Source: Adiantum capillus-veneris
Lineage: Eukaryota; Streptophyta; Polypodiopsida; Polypodiales; Pteridaceae
Reading direction: 5' to 3'
Assembly (NCBI GenBank): GCA_014529385.2
Contig: CM043944.1
Span: 178,724,240 to 178,788,239, forward strand
Length of the DNA: 64,000 bases
Below the pieces are notes generated by a model. It was not told the origin of the DNA. It saw nothing but the letters and a program-made list of their open reading frames with translations, and ran no database searches. Positions 22,301 to 34,293 of the stretch are shown here, piece after piece. A program made the translations under genes and the position numbers. Position 1 is the stretch's first letter. Every line of letters starts with the position of its first letter.

Positions 22301-22430
22301 TACACAATCTTTACAACACATCCACAAAGAGAAGAAACAAATGGCTTGGGGAAATTCAAACGCGAGGGAGCACCATGTGAGATGGAGACAGTCACGAGTC
22401 AGGAGAGGAAGAAGATGGACTTGAGCCCGT
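19343..22430 (+). mobile_element. DNA transposon copy 2, one end plus broken transposase
   Basis: Begins TTAGGAAATTTGG (19343), matching the terminal repeat of the 11.6-kb element at 33942-45587, and carries a broken homologue of its transposase in the same order from that end. No second terminal repeat and none of the other four genes are found, so it is truncated or an internally deleted derivative. It lies inside a gypsy integrase fragment. Confidence 0.78.
19672..22425 (+). pseudogene. transposase homologue, copy 2
   Basis: Homologous throughout to the gene at 42536-45389. Exon 1 ends at about 20303 with the same donor context (GCTTTAAG then GT), and the exon 2 acceptor is near 20405. 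Conserved blocks include LDLWTDGSIYPKDP, ILKLDKCEV then LERVTITLMNRALDPS, GDLNILKCMYN then CLYCM, RVHVCTFHALCRITEKVV and GMEKTHYMTRTGYFKHTRHG. The aligned acidic residues (D, D, E) and the C-x-x-C/H motifs are retained, but stops (for example at 20242 and 20953) and frameshifts break it. Two diverged copies sharing the same motifs show which residues are constrained. Confidence 0.85.
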
Positions 22431-23140
22431 CATTTTTATCCTCTTCGATGCACCTCCTTCTTCCTCACTTTGTACCTCTTTGATGTGCAAGCTTTGTAGA
22501 CGAGCTCATTCCTCTGTTGATGGTAGCATCCCCATGGGCATCAGGCGTCTTCTTTTCCTTAGAAACAACCACTTCTTGTATGGATCTAAGCTCTTCGGGT
22601 CCAACCCCTGTAGCTAGAGCCTGAGCTATGTAGGACATGAAATAGGGGGCTCTGAGTGCTTGGCACCCATAACTTTCTGGTTTTGACTTGTTGTTCTTTT
22701 CTTTTAGCCTTCTTTGATTGTTATGGAAGTTGCAAGTGATGCTGATGACCTAAGTTGCTGGTAGGGAATTTCATAAGAATCATCATTATTGCTACTATCC
22801 TCACCAAGGTTGCATTCTAGCACTTTCCCTTTCAACGCCATCTCCATCTCCAAGTAGAACAAATAGAACGGCGTTGCCTTTGCCTTTTCTACGCTCCTCC
22901 CCTTATGGTTTACCTAGTTATGGAAAGCTACTATTTGCTTGCTCTTGGGTTGTTATTTCTGGGATGAATTTGGTTTCCACTTGATTAGAGCATTGTTATC
23001 CCGTTGACATGGTTGTGTTCTTCTCAACCGAGTCATTTCTTCATGTATAGGATCCATATATGAGGATGCTTGTTGCAATTGCGTTTCAACCAAGGATTTT
23101 GGAATCCACTTTTGATGCACTTTATTTTTGTAGCGATGAC
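22431..23140. other. unassigned spacer
   Basis: No convincing ORF on either strand. The minus strand has short open stretches that might be remains of gypsy coding sequence, but no motif could be named. Confidence 0.4.
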
Positions 23141-25990
23141 ATTGTTTGCTATGCAAGGATGGGGATTAGTATATTTCCCCCATCCTCACAAAGTTTCATG
23201 GACATCCGCTCTTGTGTTGTCAGCTCAGGGTGACACAATCGATAACTTTTTGGCTTTGGGCTCGCCCAGGGCCAGCAGATGGGAAAAAGTTGGTGATTGT
23301 CCTGCCGTATACTGTCAAGACAGATTTTGATGCCCATGAAACATTGCAAGGGTGGGGATTAGTACGCTTCCTCCACCCCCGCAACGTTTCTTGACCATGT
23401 GCTCCCGACTCATTGGTCTAGGGTGGCACAATCGCCAATTTTTTGGATTTGAGGTCAACAAAGGCCTAATGGGAAAAAGATTGCAATTATGCTTCCCTAC
23501 ACCATTGAGACGTATTGGGATGCCCATGAAACTACGCACGAACACTGACTAGTATACTTCTCCCAACCTTGCAAAGTTTCATGGCCATCCACTCATGTCT
23601 CATCGATCCAAGGTAACACAATAACCAACCTTTTGGCTTTGGGCTCGTCAAGGGCCCAATATACCATCGAGTCGGATTGTGATGCCCATGAAACTTTGTA
23701 AGGGTAGGGATTAGTGTGTGTTTCATAACTTGTAGAGTTTCATGGACATAGGCTCCCATCTCATCAGTCCATAATGGCACAATTGCCAAATTTTTGGCTT
23801 TGGCTCGCCAAAGGCCCAATGGGTAAAACATTTGTGATTGTGTCGCCGTAGAACGTTGAGTCGAATTGTGATTCCCATGAAACTTTGCAACTTTATGGAT
23901 CAGTGTGATTAAACCACACCTACAAAGTCGCATGGCCATCCACTCCCATCTCGTCAACCCTGGATGGAAAAAAAACCAATTTTTTTTGCTTTGGCTCGCC
24001 AAAGGATGAATGGACAAAAGTTGGCAAATGTGCTGGCAAATGTGCCACCGTAGACCATCGAGGTGGATTGTGATGCCCATGAAACCTTGAAAGGGTGGGA
24101 ATAGTATTCTTCTTCCACTCTTGTAAAGTCTCATGGCCATCCTCTCTTGTCTTGTCGGTCTAGGGTGGCACAATCATGAATTTTTTGGCTTTCGGCTCAC
24201 CAAAGGCCGAATGGGCAAAAGTTAGCGAGTGTGCCGCTGAGACCATCGATATGGATTGTGATGCCCATGAAACTTTGCAGGAATACTAGTTAGTGTGCTT
24301 CTCTTGCCTCCACAAAGTCTCATGCCCATCTGCTCCAGTCTTGTCGATCCAAGGTGGCACCGTCTCCAATTTTTTAGATTTGGGGTCGCCAAGGGAAAAT
24401 TTGGGATTTGGGATTGCCAAGGCAAAAGTTGGTGATTGTGCTGCCATAAACCATTGATTCAAATTGCGATACCCATAAGACATTGTAGGGGTGGGGATAA
24501 GTATGTTTCTCCCACCCTCGCAAAGTATCATGGCCATCCTCTCCCGTCCCGTTAGTCCACTGTGCCACACCAATTTTTTTGCTTTGGGCCCCAATGGACA
24601 AAAAATTGGCGATTGTGCCGTCCTAGACCATGGATACATATTGTGATTCCCATGAAGCATCGCAAGGGTAGGGCTTAGTGTGCTTCCTCAATCCTTCCAA
24701 AGTTTCATGGACATCTACTCCTATCTCATCCGTTCAGAGTGGCAAAATGGCCAATTTTGTGGCTTCGCACTCGCCAAAGACCCAATGGGAAAAGTTGATA
24801 ATTGTGCTGCTGTAGACAGTCGAGACAAATTTCCATGCCAATAAAACCTTGTAGGAGTGGATTTTAGTGTGCTTTTGCCACCCTTTCAAAGATTCATGGA
24901 CATCCACGGCCCAACTCATCGGTCCAGGGTGGCATAATCGTCAATTTTTTGGCTTGTGGCTCCCTAAAGACCCAATGCGCAAAAGTTAGCAATTGTGCCA
25001 CCGTAGAACGTTAAGACACGTTGCGATGACCATGATTTATTGCAAGAGTGAAGATTAGTGTACTTTTCCCACCCTCGCAAAGTTTCATGGCCATCAGCTC
25101 GCGTCTTGCGGTCCACGGTGGCACAATCACCAATTATTTGGCTTTGGCCTCACCAAGGTCCCAATGAGCAAAAGTTGGTGATTGCGCCACGCTACACCAT
25201 CAAAACGGATTTGGATGCCCATGAAACTATGCAATAGTGGGCATTATTGTACTTCCCCCATCCCCACAAAGTTTCATGGCCATTCGCTCCCTCCTTTTTG
25301 GTCTATGGTGACACAATTGCCAGCTATTTAACTTTGAGGTACCAAAGAGCAAAAGTTGACGACTGTGCCATTGTATATCCTTGAGTCGGGTTGTGATGCA
25401 CATCAGACATTGCAAGGGTAAGGATTAGTGTGTCTCCCCCACCCTTGCAAAGTTTCATGGACATCTGCTCCGGTCTCGTTGGTCTAGGGTGACACAATTG
25501 CCTATTTTTTGAATTTGAGCTTACTAAAGGCCCAATGGGCAAAAGATGGCAATTGTGCTACCCTACACCATTGAGACGGATTGGGATGCGCATGAAACTA
25601 TGTATGTGTAGCGACTCCTATATTTTCCCTATCCTCGCATAGTTTCATGGCTATTTGCTCCCATCTCGTCGCCCAGCGTTTTGGCTTTGGGCTCGCTAAG
25701 GGTCCAATGGGGAGAAATTGGCAATTGTATCATCGTATACAATTGAGCCGGATTGTGATGCCATGAAGGGTGTGGATTAGTGTGCTTCCCCAATCCCTAC
25801 AAAGTTTCATGGACATCAGCTCCTATATCCTCGGTCGAGGGTGGCATATTTCCCAATTTTTTTGTCTTTGGGCTGGCTAAAGGCCCAATCGGGAAAAAAT
25901 TAGCGGTTGTGTTGCCGTAGACGATCAAGACAAATTACGACTCCCATGAAACTTTACACAGGTAGTGATTAGTATGTTTCAATCACTCTA
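23141..25990. repeat. tandem satellite, about 15 units of ~187 bp
   Basis: Recurring landmarks GGGATTAGTGTGCTTC, GCAAAGTTTCATGGACATC, GGTGGCACAATCGCCAATTT, GCCCAATGGGCAAAAGTTGG and GATTGTGATGCCCATGAAAC. GATTAGT-type landmarks occur at about 23160, 23353, 23708, 24494, 24673, 24860, 25051, 25423, 25767 and 25960, giving a mean period near 187 bp. Units are clearly diverged from each other. The array stops exactly at the LTR of the giant gypsy element and resumes as a 38-bp sliver on its other side. ORFs in the array are not genes. Confidence 0.9.
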
Positions 25991-26910
25991 TGGGATGGGT
26001 GTATAACCTCACTTCTATCTTATTGCAGATTTATCGAGAACCACAATTAAATTATCAATCCGTGGGACGAAGGTGACTTGACTAGTGCATAGAGGCTACA
26101 AGAGGTTGTCAATCTCTCAGCAAACAACAAACAACTTGCATCTAGCTCAAGCTACACTCAAGTGATTGAAATCACCAAAAGCCAATCACTCATTGGCAAA
26201 AAAATCACGTCTGTTACAGCATCAAATGACATCCAAACGCAAAAGAAACTTCTCGGACAAGTTTTTAAGACCTAAGCACACATGCTTATGATCTCAAATC
26301 CCACTTTAGGTCAAGTATCAAAATCACGATTATTAACAGCAATGGATTTTTATACTAGTCACTTTCGATCCAAAATGCACCTAAATGCTTAGCAATGATG
26401 CCCCAATACCCCGCCTATGCTTAGTTTTTGATTTTGAAGTGTAAATTCCTACTTATGATGAAATTAGGTTGCGGGTTGATGATGCCAAAAGCTACAAAAT
26501 ACTGTGAAGTGTTTACGTCAATGCATAGAGCTCTTACCTGTGGTTGCAACGCAACAAACGCAACTGCAATGTGACAACTGGGGAGAGAGTAGGAAGCACG
26601 AGAAGAAGAGAAGTGAGTGTCGTTAGCTCACATTGTGTATTTTCACTATCCAAAACTTAATAATAACTTACAAAAATTGGCTTTTATACCTAAGCCAAGG
26701 TTTTGGTGATCAAAAGTAATAATTTGGTAGCTCTAACTAAAGACACATAATGATAAGTTGATACAATTTGGAAGCTTGTAGCCTTGGCTCATCTATTACA
26801 AAGTTTATCTAAAAAATAGGAGTTACAAAATTCACAATTTATCAAAAATAATAAGTGTTGTTACAATAAGAGCTCCAAAAAATGGTATCCGAGTTAGCTT
26901 GTTGCTAACA
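25991..26910 (-). repeat. 3' LTR of the giant gypsy element, 920 bp
   Basis: On the minus strand it starts TGTTAGCAACAAGC (26910) and ends CATCCCA (25991). It is homologous to 58706-59602 and, inverted, to 59641-60556. It contains a partial copy of the palindrome seen in the leader (CACGATTATTAAC near 26330). Confidence 0.88.
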
Positions 26911-26923
26911 TTCCTCCCTCCTC
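26911..26923 (-). other. polypurine tract
   Basis: Minus strand GAGGAGGGAGGAA immediately before TGTTAGC of the 3' LTR. This fixes the LTR border and the element's orientation. Confidence 0.85.
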
Positions 26924-27046
26924 GCCTGTGTCGTCCCTTGACACAACTTTATGGGCTGATGTAGTCTTTGGGTTGACGATTGGCGAAGCAGTCTTTAGCG
27001 TATTTAGGACCTTTTCGTATCTGATCTTTCTCTCTTTATTCGGCAC

Positions 27047-30000
27047 CTACAAAAACTGCATAGTTACTCTGTTTTTAAGCTCCACTGTTGAGTAGCCTAC
27101 AAATCTTGAAGTCACGTTGCTAGTCATTGGCCCAAATATCTTTGTTTGCCAAGTGAAGAACCCTGTGTAGAACGCTTCCTCAAATGCCAACATATTGTGA
27201 GAAGGTAAGAACATACATCTAGCGTAGAAGCCATAGATGAATTTTGCGGAAGGTTGGCCACTGAGATTGTAGCATAAACCTTTATTACGCTCGAGGAATG
27301 ACATCCACGGGGTGCCTACTTGCTTTGGCTCATGAAATACTTCAATGCAGGTGAGAAGTATTTGGAAAATTTTATATAGCATCACACATGATAGATCCGG
27401 AAGACTTTTGAAGAAGGACATGGCACCCATTAGGGTTTTCACCATGTACTCTTTTGTCAGCGGCTCCTTTTGTGAAGCAGACAATCTCGGGTAGTTCAAC
27501 AAGGTTAGACATTTCTTTGTTATTGCCTCATGTGCTTGCCAGGTCGTTACTCTTGGTACATGACAAAAAATGGGATCCTTTTGAATTGCCACAGGTGCTC
27601 TTGTGAATAGAATCAGAAAGCCTCTCTTTGACTTGGAGCAATTACACCTTTATCAAAAGATATGGCAGGGATTGCTGATGTCATTGCACATTAATTTGAT
27701 TGGGAGTGAGTTGAGTAGCATTAATAGAGTGAAGAACTCTCAACTCCCAATCCATTGTTGCCTTCCACTGCACATCTACCTCTTGTGTAATCTTTTCTTT
27801 CAGTGCATCTTCCTCAGGTTTTGACAGCTGGACCATTGGCACTGTATCAATTTTTTTTATTTGTACCTGGAATTACTCCTCGCCACCTAGCCCTTTTGCT
27901 GGTTGTGTCTCCATCTTAGACCTAAGGGGATGTCTATCTGTGGCTGTTTTGAGGTTCCTACTTCTTCTTGAGTGTCTGGCCTTCCATCTCTCAACAACTG
28001 TTGACTCTTTTAAGCTCAGCTTTTTCTTTTAGCAACTGTTCTTCTCGCTGCACCTGCATTAGATCCAGGTCTCTGTGTTGAGACTGCTCAAGTTTAAGCT
28101 CTAGTTCAAGGTCCTTGTTCTTTTTCTCTAATGATTTCTAGTCCTTGTCTATTCCTTTGATCGAGGCTACTGCGGGATTTTCTTGTTGTTTCCACAAGAA
28201 AGTTGCCTGATCATTTATTCTCTCCTCTGAGTATTGCAGGGAGGTATTCTCTACATCTAACTGCACTTGAATTTTTTGAATTGAGAGGGTTGTAGTTATA
28301 AGTCTATTTTTGGTAACTTTTGTTAGTTGTTCATCTTTTGCTTTGTAAGCATTTGACTGCTTCATAAGTAGGTCACCAAGATCCTCCATCTCCTTTTGTT
28401 GTTTATCCCTTGCTAGCTGATGTTTTCAATTCCTCCACTTGCTTTTGTAGATCAATGATGGAATTTAATATGTCATCTAGCTCTCCTTGGAGAGTGTCAA
28501 TCACCATCTCTAGCTCTTTAGCCTTTGTGTTGCGGCTAACTGCTTCTGATGAAAGTCTTTTTGTCATATCTTGCATTTGCCTTGCATATTTGTTGACTTG
28601 TGGGATTGCCTCATTGTTTGATTGCCAATCTGCATTTCTTGCTAGATGCCTAGATGTCTCAGAAGTATCGTGTCTCTCTTTGTTGTATCGTGGAGGCTAG
28701 TTGTTCTTGTGCTTGAGACTGTGGATGGCCTTCTTTTGCTTTGTCATCCTGAGGCTTTATGGATGCCTTGGCCATTTCATGATGTATAGAGGTAGAAGGG
28801 GTTTCTTCGGAATCCTGTTTTCTTGTTTGTTCAAACTTTGTGGTGTCCTCTAGTGCAGGACTCACTACCCTTTCCGGCTCTAGTTCTTGCTCTTCGTGCT
28901 GCTCTTGTGTAGTTGCTGCCTGCTGTGCAGATTCTGCTGCTTCTTTTTGTTTAGCCTTTGTCTCCTTTGTAGGCTCAGTTTTCGTGGCTCTATCTGCTGG
29001 GGAAGGTGGTGGGCTTGGCATCGGGTGATCATTCTATTCTGAAGCAGGTGAAGAAGGTCGGGGAGACATGTCACCTTCTTCACATCGTGCTTCTCTTTGT
29101 GCAGTTGCTTCTTCTTGTGTGGCAGCTTCTGTGTCTTATTTTTGCTGCTTTGCCGTCTCTTTAGCATTTTGTTCTGCCTCTTGGGCTTCTTTCAGATTCA
29201 AAGCTTCTACCACCTGATACATTTTTTCCAGTAGTTTTGTGGGATCGTCAGCCTGTTTCCCAGCATGGTGCTTTGTTCTTGGTCCTTTCAATTTGATGGG
29301 TACCCACTTGTTGGGTCCTTGCCTTGAGCTTGGGGGCTGCGTTTGTAGGAGTTCTTTTCTCTTTCAAGCCTGGTTCGTTTCTGTTGCGGCTCCTCTTGAT
29401 GTGTTGCCAGGGATTTTCTTTTCATTTCCTCGACATGTGCTCTTCTTTCCTCATTATCGAATCTTTCACTACTGGTGATCTCTAAGCAGACTCTTCATCA
29501 AACTTATAGGTTCTCTTGGTAGATCTTGTGGCTCAAGGGGAAGGTTGTGTGGACACTATCCAAGTGTTCTGATCCGGGGCAAGCAGGGCAGGCGACAAGT
29601 TTTTGGCCATGCCAATAGCATGGTAGGCAATTCTGGTTAGAACCTCTGGTGCTCCCAAATATGTTATTTTTTCCTCTTTCTTTGTCCCCTTCAATGTGGA
29701 AAACACGTACTGTGCATGGTCAATTGGTTGCCTGGTTGGTGATTTGAGAACTTGTGTAACCGCATGATTGGGTGTTGTATACCTTGGCGGTCTCTTGGCG
29801 AGGAAGTGGAAGTGTTGATAATACAATCTGGTAGGTTCTTCCACCTGTTTCTGGATGAGATCGGCAAATGTCACAACGGCGGTTTCCTTGGTGAAGGTTT
29901 CTTTTGTCTTTCTATCTCATGCCCTCATGATCATTCCCTCTATTGGAAGTTTGAGAGCTTCTGCCACTATCTCTTTTGTAATCACCACTTCAACTTTGTT

Positions 30001-30486
30001 CCTTTGTTGGTCAGCGATTTGGGCGGTCCCATCCTTTTTGATCATGGACAAAAGCTCATAAGCTTTTTGAAAACCCACTCCACATGGCTCTTGCTCATAA
30101 AACTTTCTGAGCCAAATGCCTTATGTTGGCTTCTTTTATCTCGGGCTTTGTGACGACATCATAAACTTATTTTGGTAGAAGTTGCAATTCTACCTGATGT
30201 CCTTCTTTGTTCTTGCATCTACCTGTGAACACTGTTGTGTTATTTTCTTCAAGCTGTTCTTTCGACAGATAGGTCGTTTTGGCGGTTTTGACTAAATTGG
30301 GGTCTAGTTGGTATGGTGGTAGCTCTTGCAACTTTTCCTTTTGAGTGAGCTTCTTCTTGGCCTTCTTTGCTGCTTGCATGGATCTTGTTGAGTGAATAGA
30401 GTGTCAAAGTTAGCAAATTTGGGAGATTTTTCTCTAAATTGTCCTTCAGTCTGAAATGCTGACAAATTGAGTCCAATTTGCTTCAA
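27047..30486 (-). pseudogene. third coding region of the giant gypsy element, unknown protein
   Basis: Minus-strand frames follow each other with shifts and stops: 30486-30167 (basic, KKAKKKLTQKEKLQELPPYQ), 29874-29533 (MTFADLIQKQVEEPTRLYYQ), 29021-28659 (Gln/Glu/Lys-rich, low complexity), 28389-28138 (coiled-coil-like) and 27592-27047 (181 residues, globular-looking, with WQAHEAITKKCLTLLNYPRL and FYARCMFLPSHNMLAFEEAF). Together they suggest one ancestral protein of up to ~1100 residues between the accessory protease and the 3' LTR. I do not recognise a family; envelope-type signal or membrane segments are not evident. Extra ORFs are known in Ogre and Athila elements, but homology is not shown here. 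Confidence 0.5.
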
Positions 30487-32738
30487 ATCAAATTTTTAAC
30501 ATGCATAGATGCATAAAAACATATAAAGAGAAAAATTATGAAGGTCAAACAAAAAATTGCAACAAAAATAAATAATCGGGATTATTTACAGTTGAGTAAG
30601 TTTTTCAACTTTTTGCAAACTTGGCATTATAGGCTTGAAGTATATACCAAATAGATACTTTGAGTGAATTATGGGCTCATTTGGGTGCACAGGGTGAAAT
30701 TGGTGCTAGATTTAGGCTTTTAGTCTCTGAAACAGTAGATGTAAAGAGATTTTGAGATTCTGAGCTCGAAATTTGTTCAAACTTGGCTAATGGGCTTAGG
30801 ACATCATGTACTTTGGTCCTATGATGGCATAGTTGAAAATTTTTCTACTTTTTCATCAAAATGAACATTTTTTGGTGCAACATGGTTCTAGGCATGGTAT
30901 AGAGCCTATGTATGTGATATGAGGTGATTTGGATCAAAAAATGTGGCTCATAACTCAAATTTGGCTTGCAAGGACTTCTTTGCGTTTTTTTGGCAATTTT
31001 CCAAGTTATAAATGATCATTTTGGCTCATACTTCAAATTTGGCATGTAATGGATGTGTACAAGTGATAGGTGAGGTGATGATACAATTTTCAAGCCAGAA
31101 TATTACAAAAGTAAATAATCGCGATTATCTACAACAGTCACGTTTTTCTTGCAAAACTTGAAAACTTTGACCTAAACACATTCTATACACCTAAAACAAG
31201 TCCTAAATTAAATTTGGTAAACTTTGGTCTTGCTGGCATCACTCCGTGCTTTGTCGACTCTAAAATCTTTGATTTTTGTGACTACACAGCATGTAGGGTT
31301 GGTTAGTCACTTTTGAGGCTATGGACTTGTCCGCAACATAGTCGTGAAGCAGCTCATCCAATTTTGGCCCATTTGGAGTCGGTTTGACCTCGTATTTTGA
31401 ATTTGATGCTTTGTAGTCTTCGAGCCATTTTCTGCTTTTTGAGGGCTTGGCTTGATTGATTTTATGAAACCAATCATATACATTGTATATAGACCTCATA
31501 GGTCAGTTGTTTGTGGAGTCAGAATCCAATTCTGGCATCTGTCGAGAACCTAGCTTTTCTACTTGGGACCCCCTTGACCCTTGTCGAATGATCAATTGTT
31601 GCTATAGAAGTGTTCTATTGTGTTGGGACATGCTACAGTTCAAATCTCATCCAATCTGGTTGAGCTGACAAGCCGTTGTGGTCATTTTTTTATCCTAGGT
31701 CTTCGTGCATTTCTCTAATTCTAGGGTTTTTTCCTGGGGTTTTGACTAGCTACCGACTGTACAAAATGGATCATTGATAAGTATAGAACTTATCCCTCAT
31801 GTCGCGTGTGAGACGACGTTGAAAACAGGTGACAATGGACTCCGGAAAATACGCACAAGAGCGTCAAAAGGCTCTCTCTCTAAAGGCAAGAAGTGGAAAT
31901 GAGGTGATTTTAGCCTACCTTTGGTATCTATACTCGGACTTCCTGAACCATTTTTTCCCAGATTCCCTTGTTAGTCCCACTAGGCCGTGAAATCTATGTT
32001 AGACTCAAAAATTTCCCCAATCGGATTCTTGTAGCTCATTCTGCAAGAATTCCACAAAAGTAGGTCTAGCCGCCTAATATAGGCTTCCCGCTTCCATCTC
32101 CCGATTTGATTGAAATTTTTTGTGCTTGTCTACCTTGTCTTATTTATCACCATCGTGTCTTCAGTTTTTTCAGCTGAGCTCCTTTGCTATTTATTATTAA
32201 TTTTTAACCTGTTTATTAAAAAGATCGAATAAAATAACAAAATACACTAAAAAAAAAGTGAAAATCCAATAATTAACAAAATCCAGTGAAAAACACAATT
32301 TTATAGTTTTTTGTTGGATTTCTCCATTTTTAAGTTTGAATGTCGAGAAAAATGATGAAAAATAACCGAAAATGACTATTTTTGATGATTTTCTCATTGT
32401 ATGTACTCTATTTACACTCATCGGGGAGATATTATCAGTTAAATTTTTTCCTGTTAATGATTTATAAGGGCATTATTAGGTAATTTGGAAAAAAATCACA
32501 CGTTAGCATCAAACTTTTTTCTCTCTCTTCGAACGTTGCCCTTAATTACTTAGTACTTTTCCACCCCTCCTAGATGGCGTACTCTGGGAGGACTGCGTGC
32601 ATGGGTTGAACAATCATGTCTGTGCATAGCCTTGGTTGGCTCTACCAAGCTTTGAAGATCAACGAAGTTCAAACCATTATCCTGTGCAAGAGTTGGGTCT
32701 TGAGTAATTAACTCAAGGGTTTCTGATGTCGAGGCTTG
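30487..32738 (-). other. non-coding 3' segment with palindromes
   Basis: AT-rich, no convincing ORF. It contains two copies of the 22-bp palindrome family (30568-30589 and 31111-31132), 543 bp apart, about twice the ~272-bp period seen in the leader repeats. Confidence 0.6.
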
Positions 32739-33600
32739 TTAATGATGTCTTACAAAGAGCAAATCTTGTAGCCTGTGTGCTCTTTGCTTGATTGTACTAT
32801 CAGTATGCTTTAGCACGCTGATTTCCAGAGCTTTTGGTATCAATGATGAATGTTGTTGAGCTTTTACTCGCCATTGATATCTTGGTTTGTCTTTGTCAGA
32901 ATGCTGTGGTTGAGACTTCTGAGACTTAACTATCCATTGCTTGATTGGTTTTCCAGTTTGCAGAGAAGATAAGTGCTCTTTTTTCTTACAAATCCATTTC
33001 ATGTTAGTTTCCTTTCTTGGAGATGCTCGTCTCTTTGTTTTGACCTTTGGAACCATCTTTGGTATTGTCGATGATGTTTTGGGCACCCAGATTTGAATCG
33101 GCTTGTCCTTAAGCTGTGCTTTCGGTACCCGAATTTTCCCGACTCCTTGCATGCTACTTGTAGAATTTTCTTCTCGATAGGATGGAGAAGATTGATTACT
33201 TCGTGGTTTGCTTTGCTGGTAATTGCCTTTCCATTCCTCCTTGCTTGGTGCAATTGGAACAATAAGTTGTCTTCCTTTAGGTGATAGCTTGAGCTGATTG
33301 GTATCCCAATCTGGTACTGCCTTGTATGTCCGCATCCAGTTAATTCCAAGAATCATCGTCTCATTCATGTGTTCATCTAGTAAGCATACAAACTGACGAG
33401 GACATGAACATCCATGTACTATCACATTGAAGTTGACTCTCTCAATGTTGGTGTTGGGTTCTTGTTGCATCCCTTGATAGTCGTTATTCCTACTGTTAGA
33501 GACTGACTTGTTTCTTTCTTGTACATGGAATAATTGACTGCCTTTACTCTAGCTCCTGTATTGACCAATTCATTTGTGCTATGATTGTGGAGCTATACTT
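32739..33600 (-). CDS. accessory retropepsin-like domain with W-x-x-K repeats
   Basis: Lies downstream of integrase in element order. The protease-like part has LVNTGARVKAVNYSMYKK (an N-T-G-A motif near 33570, frame broken around 33480-33600), then VHGCSCPRQFVCLLDEHMNE and TMILGINWMRTYKAVPDWD, matching the retropepsin strand and the closing I-L-G-x-x-W. The Asp to Asn change in the active triad should abolish catalysis. After it come W-x-x-K peptides: IWVPKTSS, KWICKKKE, QWIVKSQK, QWRVKAQQ. The element also has an ordinary protease before RT, so this is a second one. The longest open frame is 32739-33470 (243 residues). Confidence 0.6.
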
Positions 33601-33779
33601 TGATGCAAAGGTCTATTCCATCTAACCATTCATCATCTATTGGCACTACATCTCTCTGCAATTTTCATTATCGGCCATATATGTCCAGTGTGTTGATGGG
33701 AATAGGTTTTGGTTGATTCTTGAGAGCAGCCTTCCTTTTGAGTACCCATAGCCGAGATTCCTCTTGGGCTTCATCAATA

Positions 33780-33941
33780 ACCTACTGTCATTTTATCTTC
33801 CTTTGCTTGGCTGCATGCATTCTTTCTAGCAATTCATTGGTTAGCAGAAAATTGTACTTCTTTAAACAACATCCACTAATCTAATTAGCCATTGGTTCAC
33901 CATCTATAATGGACAACTTAACTGCTCCACTTGGAGATACA
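33780..33941 (-). pseudogene. distal integrase (GPY/F module) beyond the insertion
   Basis: Minus strand from the transposon edge reads SPSGAVKLSIIDGEPMAN, then after a few stops LKKYNFLLTNELLERMHAAK. This is the C-terminal end of gypsy integrase (x-G-A-x-x-L, then LKKY). The matching first half (G-P then I-I-E-D-A) lies at 45592-45612 on the other side of the DNA transposon. Confidence 0.75.
33938..33941. repeat. target site duplication, left copy (TACA; right copy TGCA at 45588-45591)
   Basis: With TTAGG as the element start the flanks are TACA and TGCA, three of four equal. A 4-bp duplication is the length that makes the interrupted integrase frame continuous. The reconstructed target core AGATGCATCT is itself a palindrome. 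Confidence 0.6.
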
Positions 33942-33972
33942 TTAGGAAATTTTGGAGGTCATTTGGAGGGCC
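33941..33972 (+). repeat. left terminal inverted repeat
   Basis: 32 bases starting ATTAGGAAATTT and ending TTTGGAGGGCC. It matches the inverse of 45557-45588 at 30 of 32 positions (differences T/C and C/T). The first A may belong to the flank. Confidence 0.93.
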
Positions 33973-34293
33973 ATATGAAGAGAGAGAAAAATAGAGCGCG
34001 TCCAATGAGCATGAAGGCTACGTTACGTAGAAAAGTACCTGGAAAAACTCAAAAAATAGGAAAATAGCATAAAACTTTCACGAAACTAGGATTGTAGCAT
34101 AGTAATTTCTTTACTTTTACCGAGCTTTTAGGTGCTTGCGTGTGGTCCCACTTCTGATATTCTCTCATGGTCATTAACGTACTGGAGGGTGACCATTAAG
34201 CCCGCACAAGATATTGGAATTTTGAAACACTTTCCCTCCATTAGAATGCTTTCAAAGTGAATCTCCCTCCACTAAAGCTTTTCTCTGAGAGTT

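Noticed and set aside
22431-23140. Remaining genes of DNA-transposon copy 2
   Set aside because: No match to ORF B, histone or Ulp1-phosphatase sequences could be seen here.
23070-25542. Many ORFs of 60-213 residues in the satellite
   Set aside because: They recur with the 187-bp period on both strands and are by-products of tandem repetition.
28659-29021. Env-like protein in the third coding region of the giant gypsy element
   Set aside because: No signal peptide, membrane segment or Cys pattern is evident; the segment is Gln/Glu/Lys-rich.
33931-33940. Longer 42-bp terminal repeat including TTGGAGATAC
   Set aside because: The outer 10 bases match inverted (8 of 10) only because the target itself is palindromic; copy 2 does not share them and the integrase frame continues through them.
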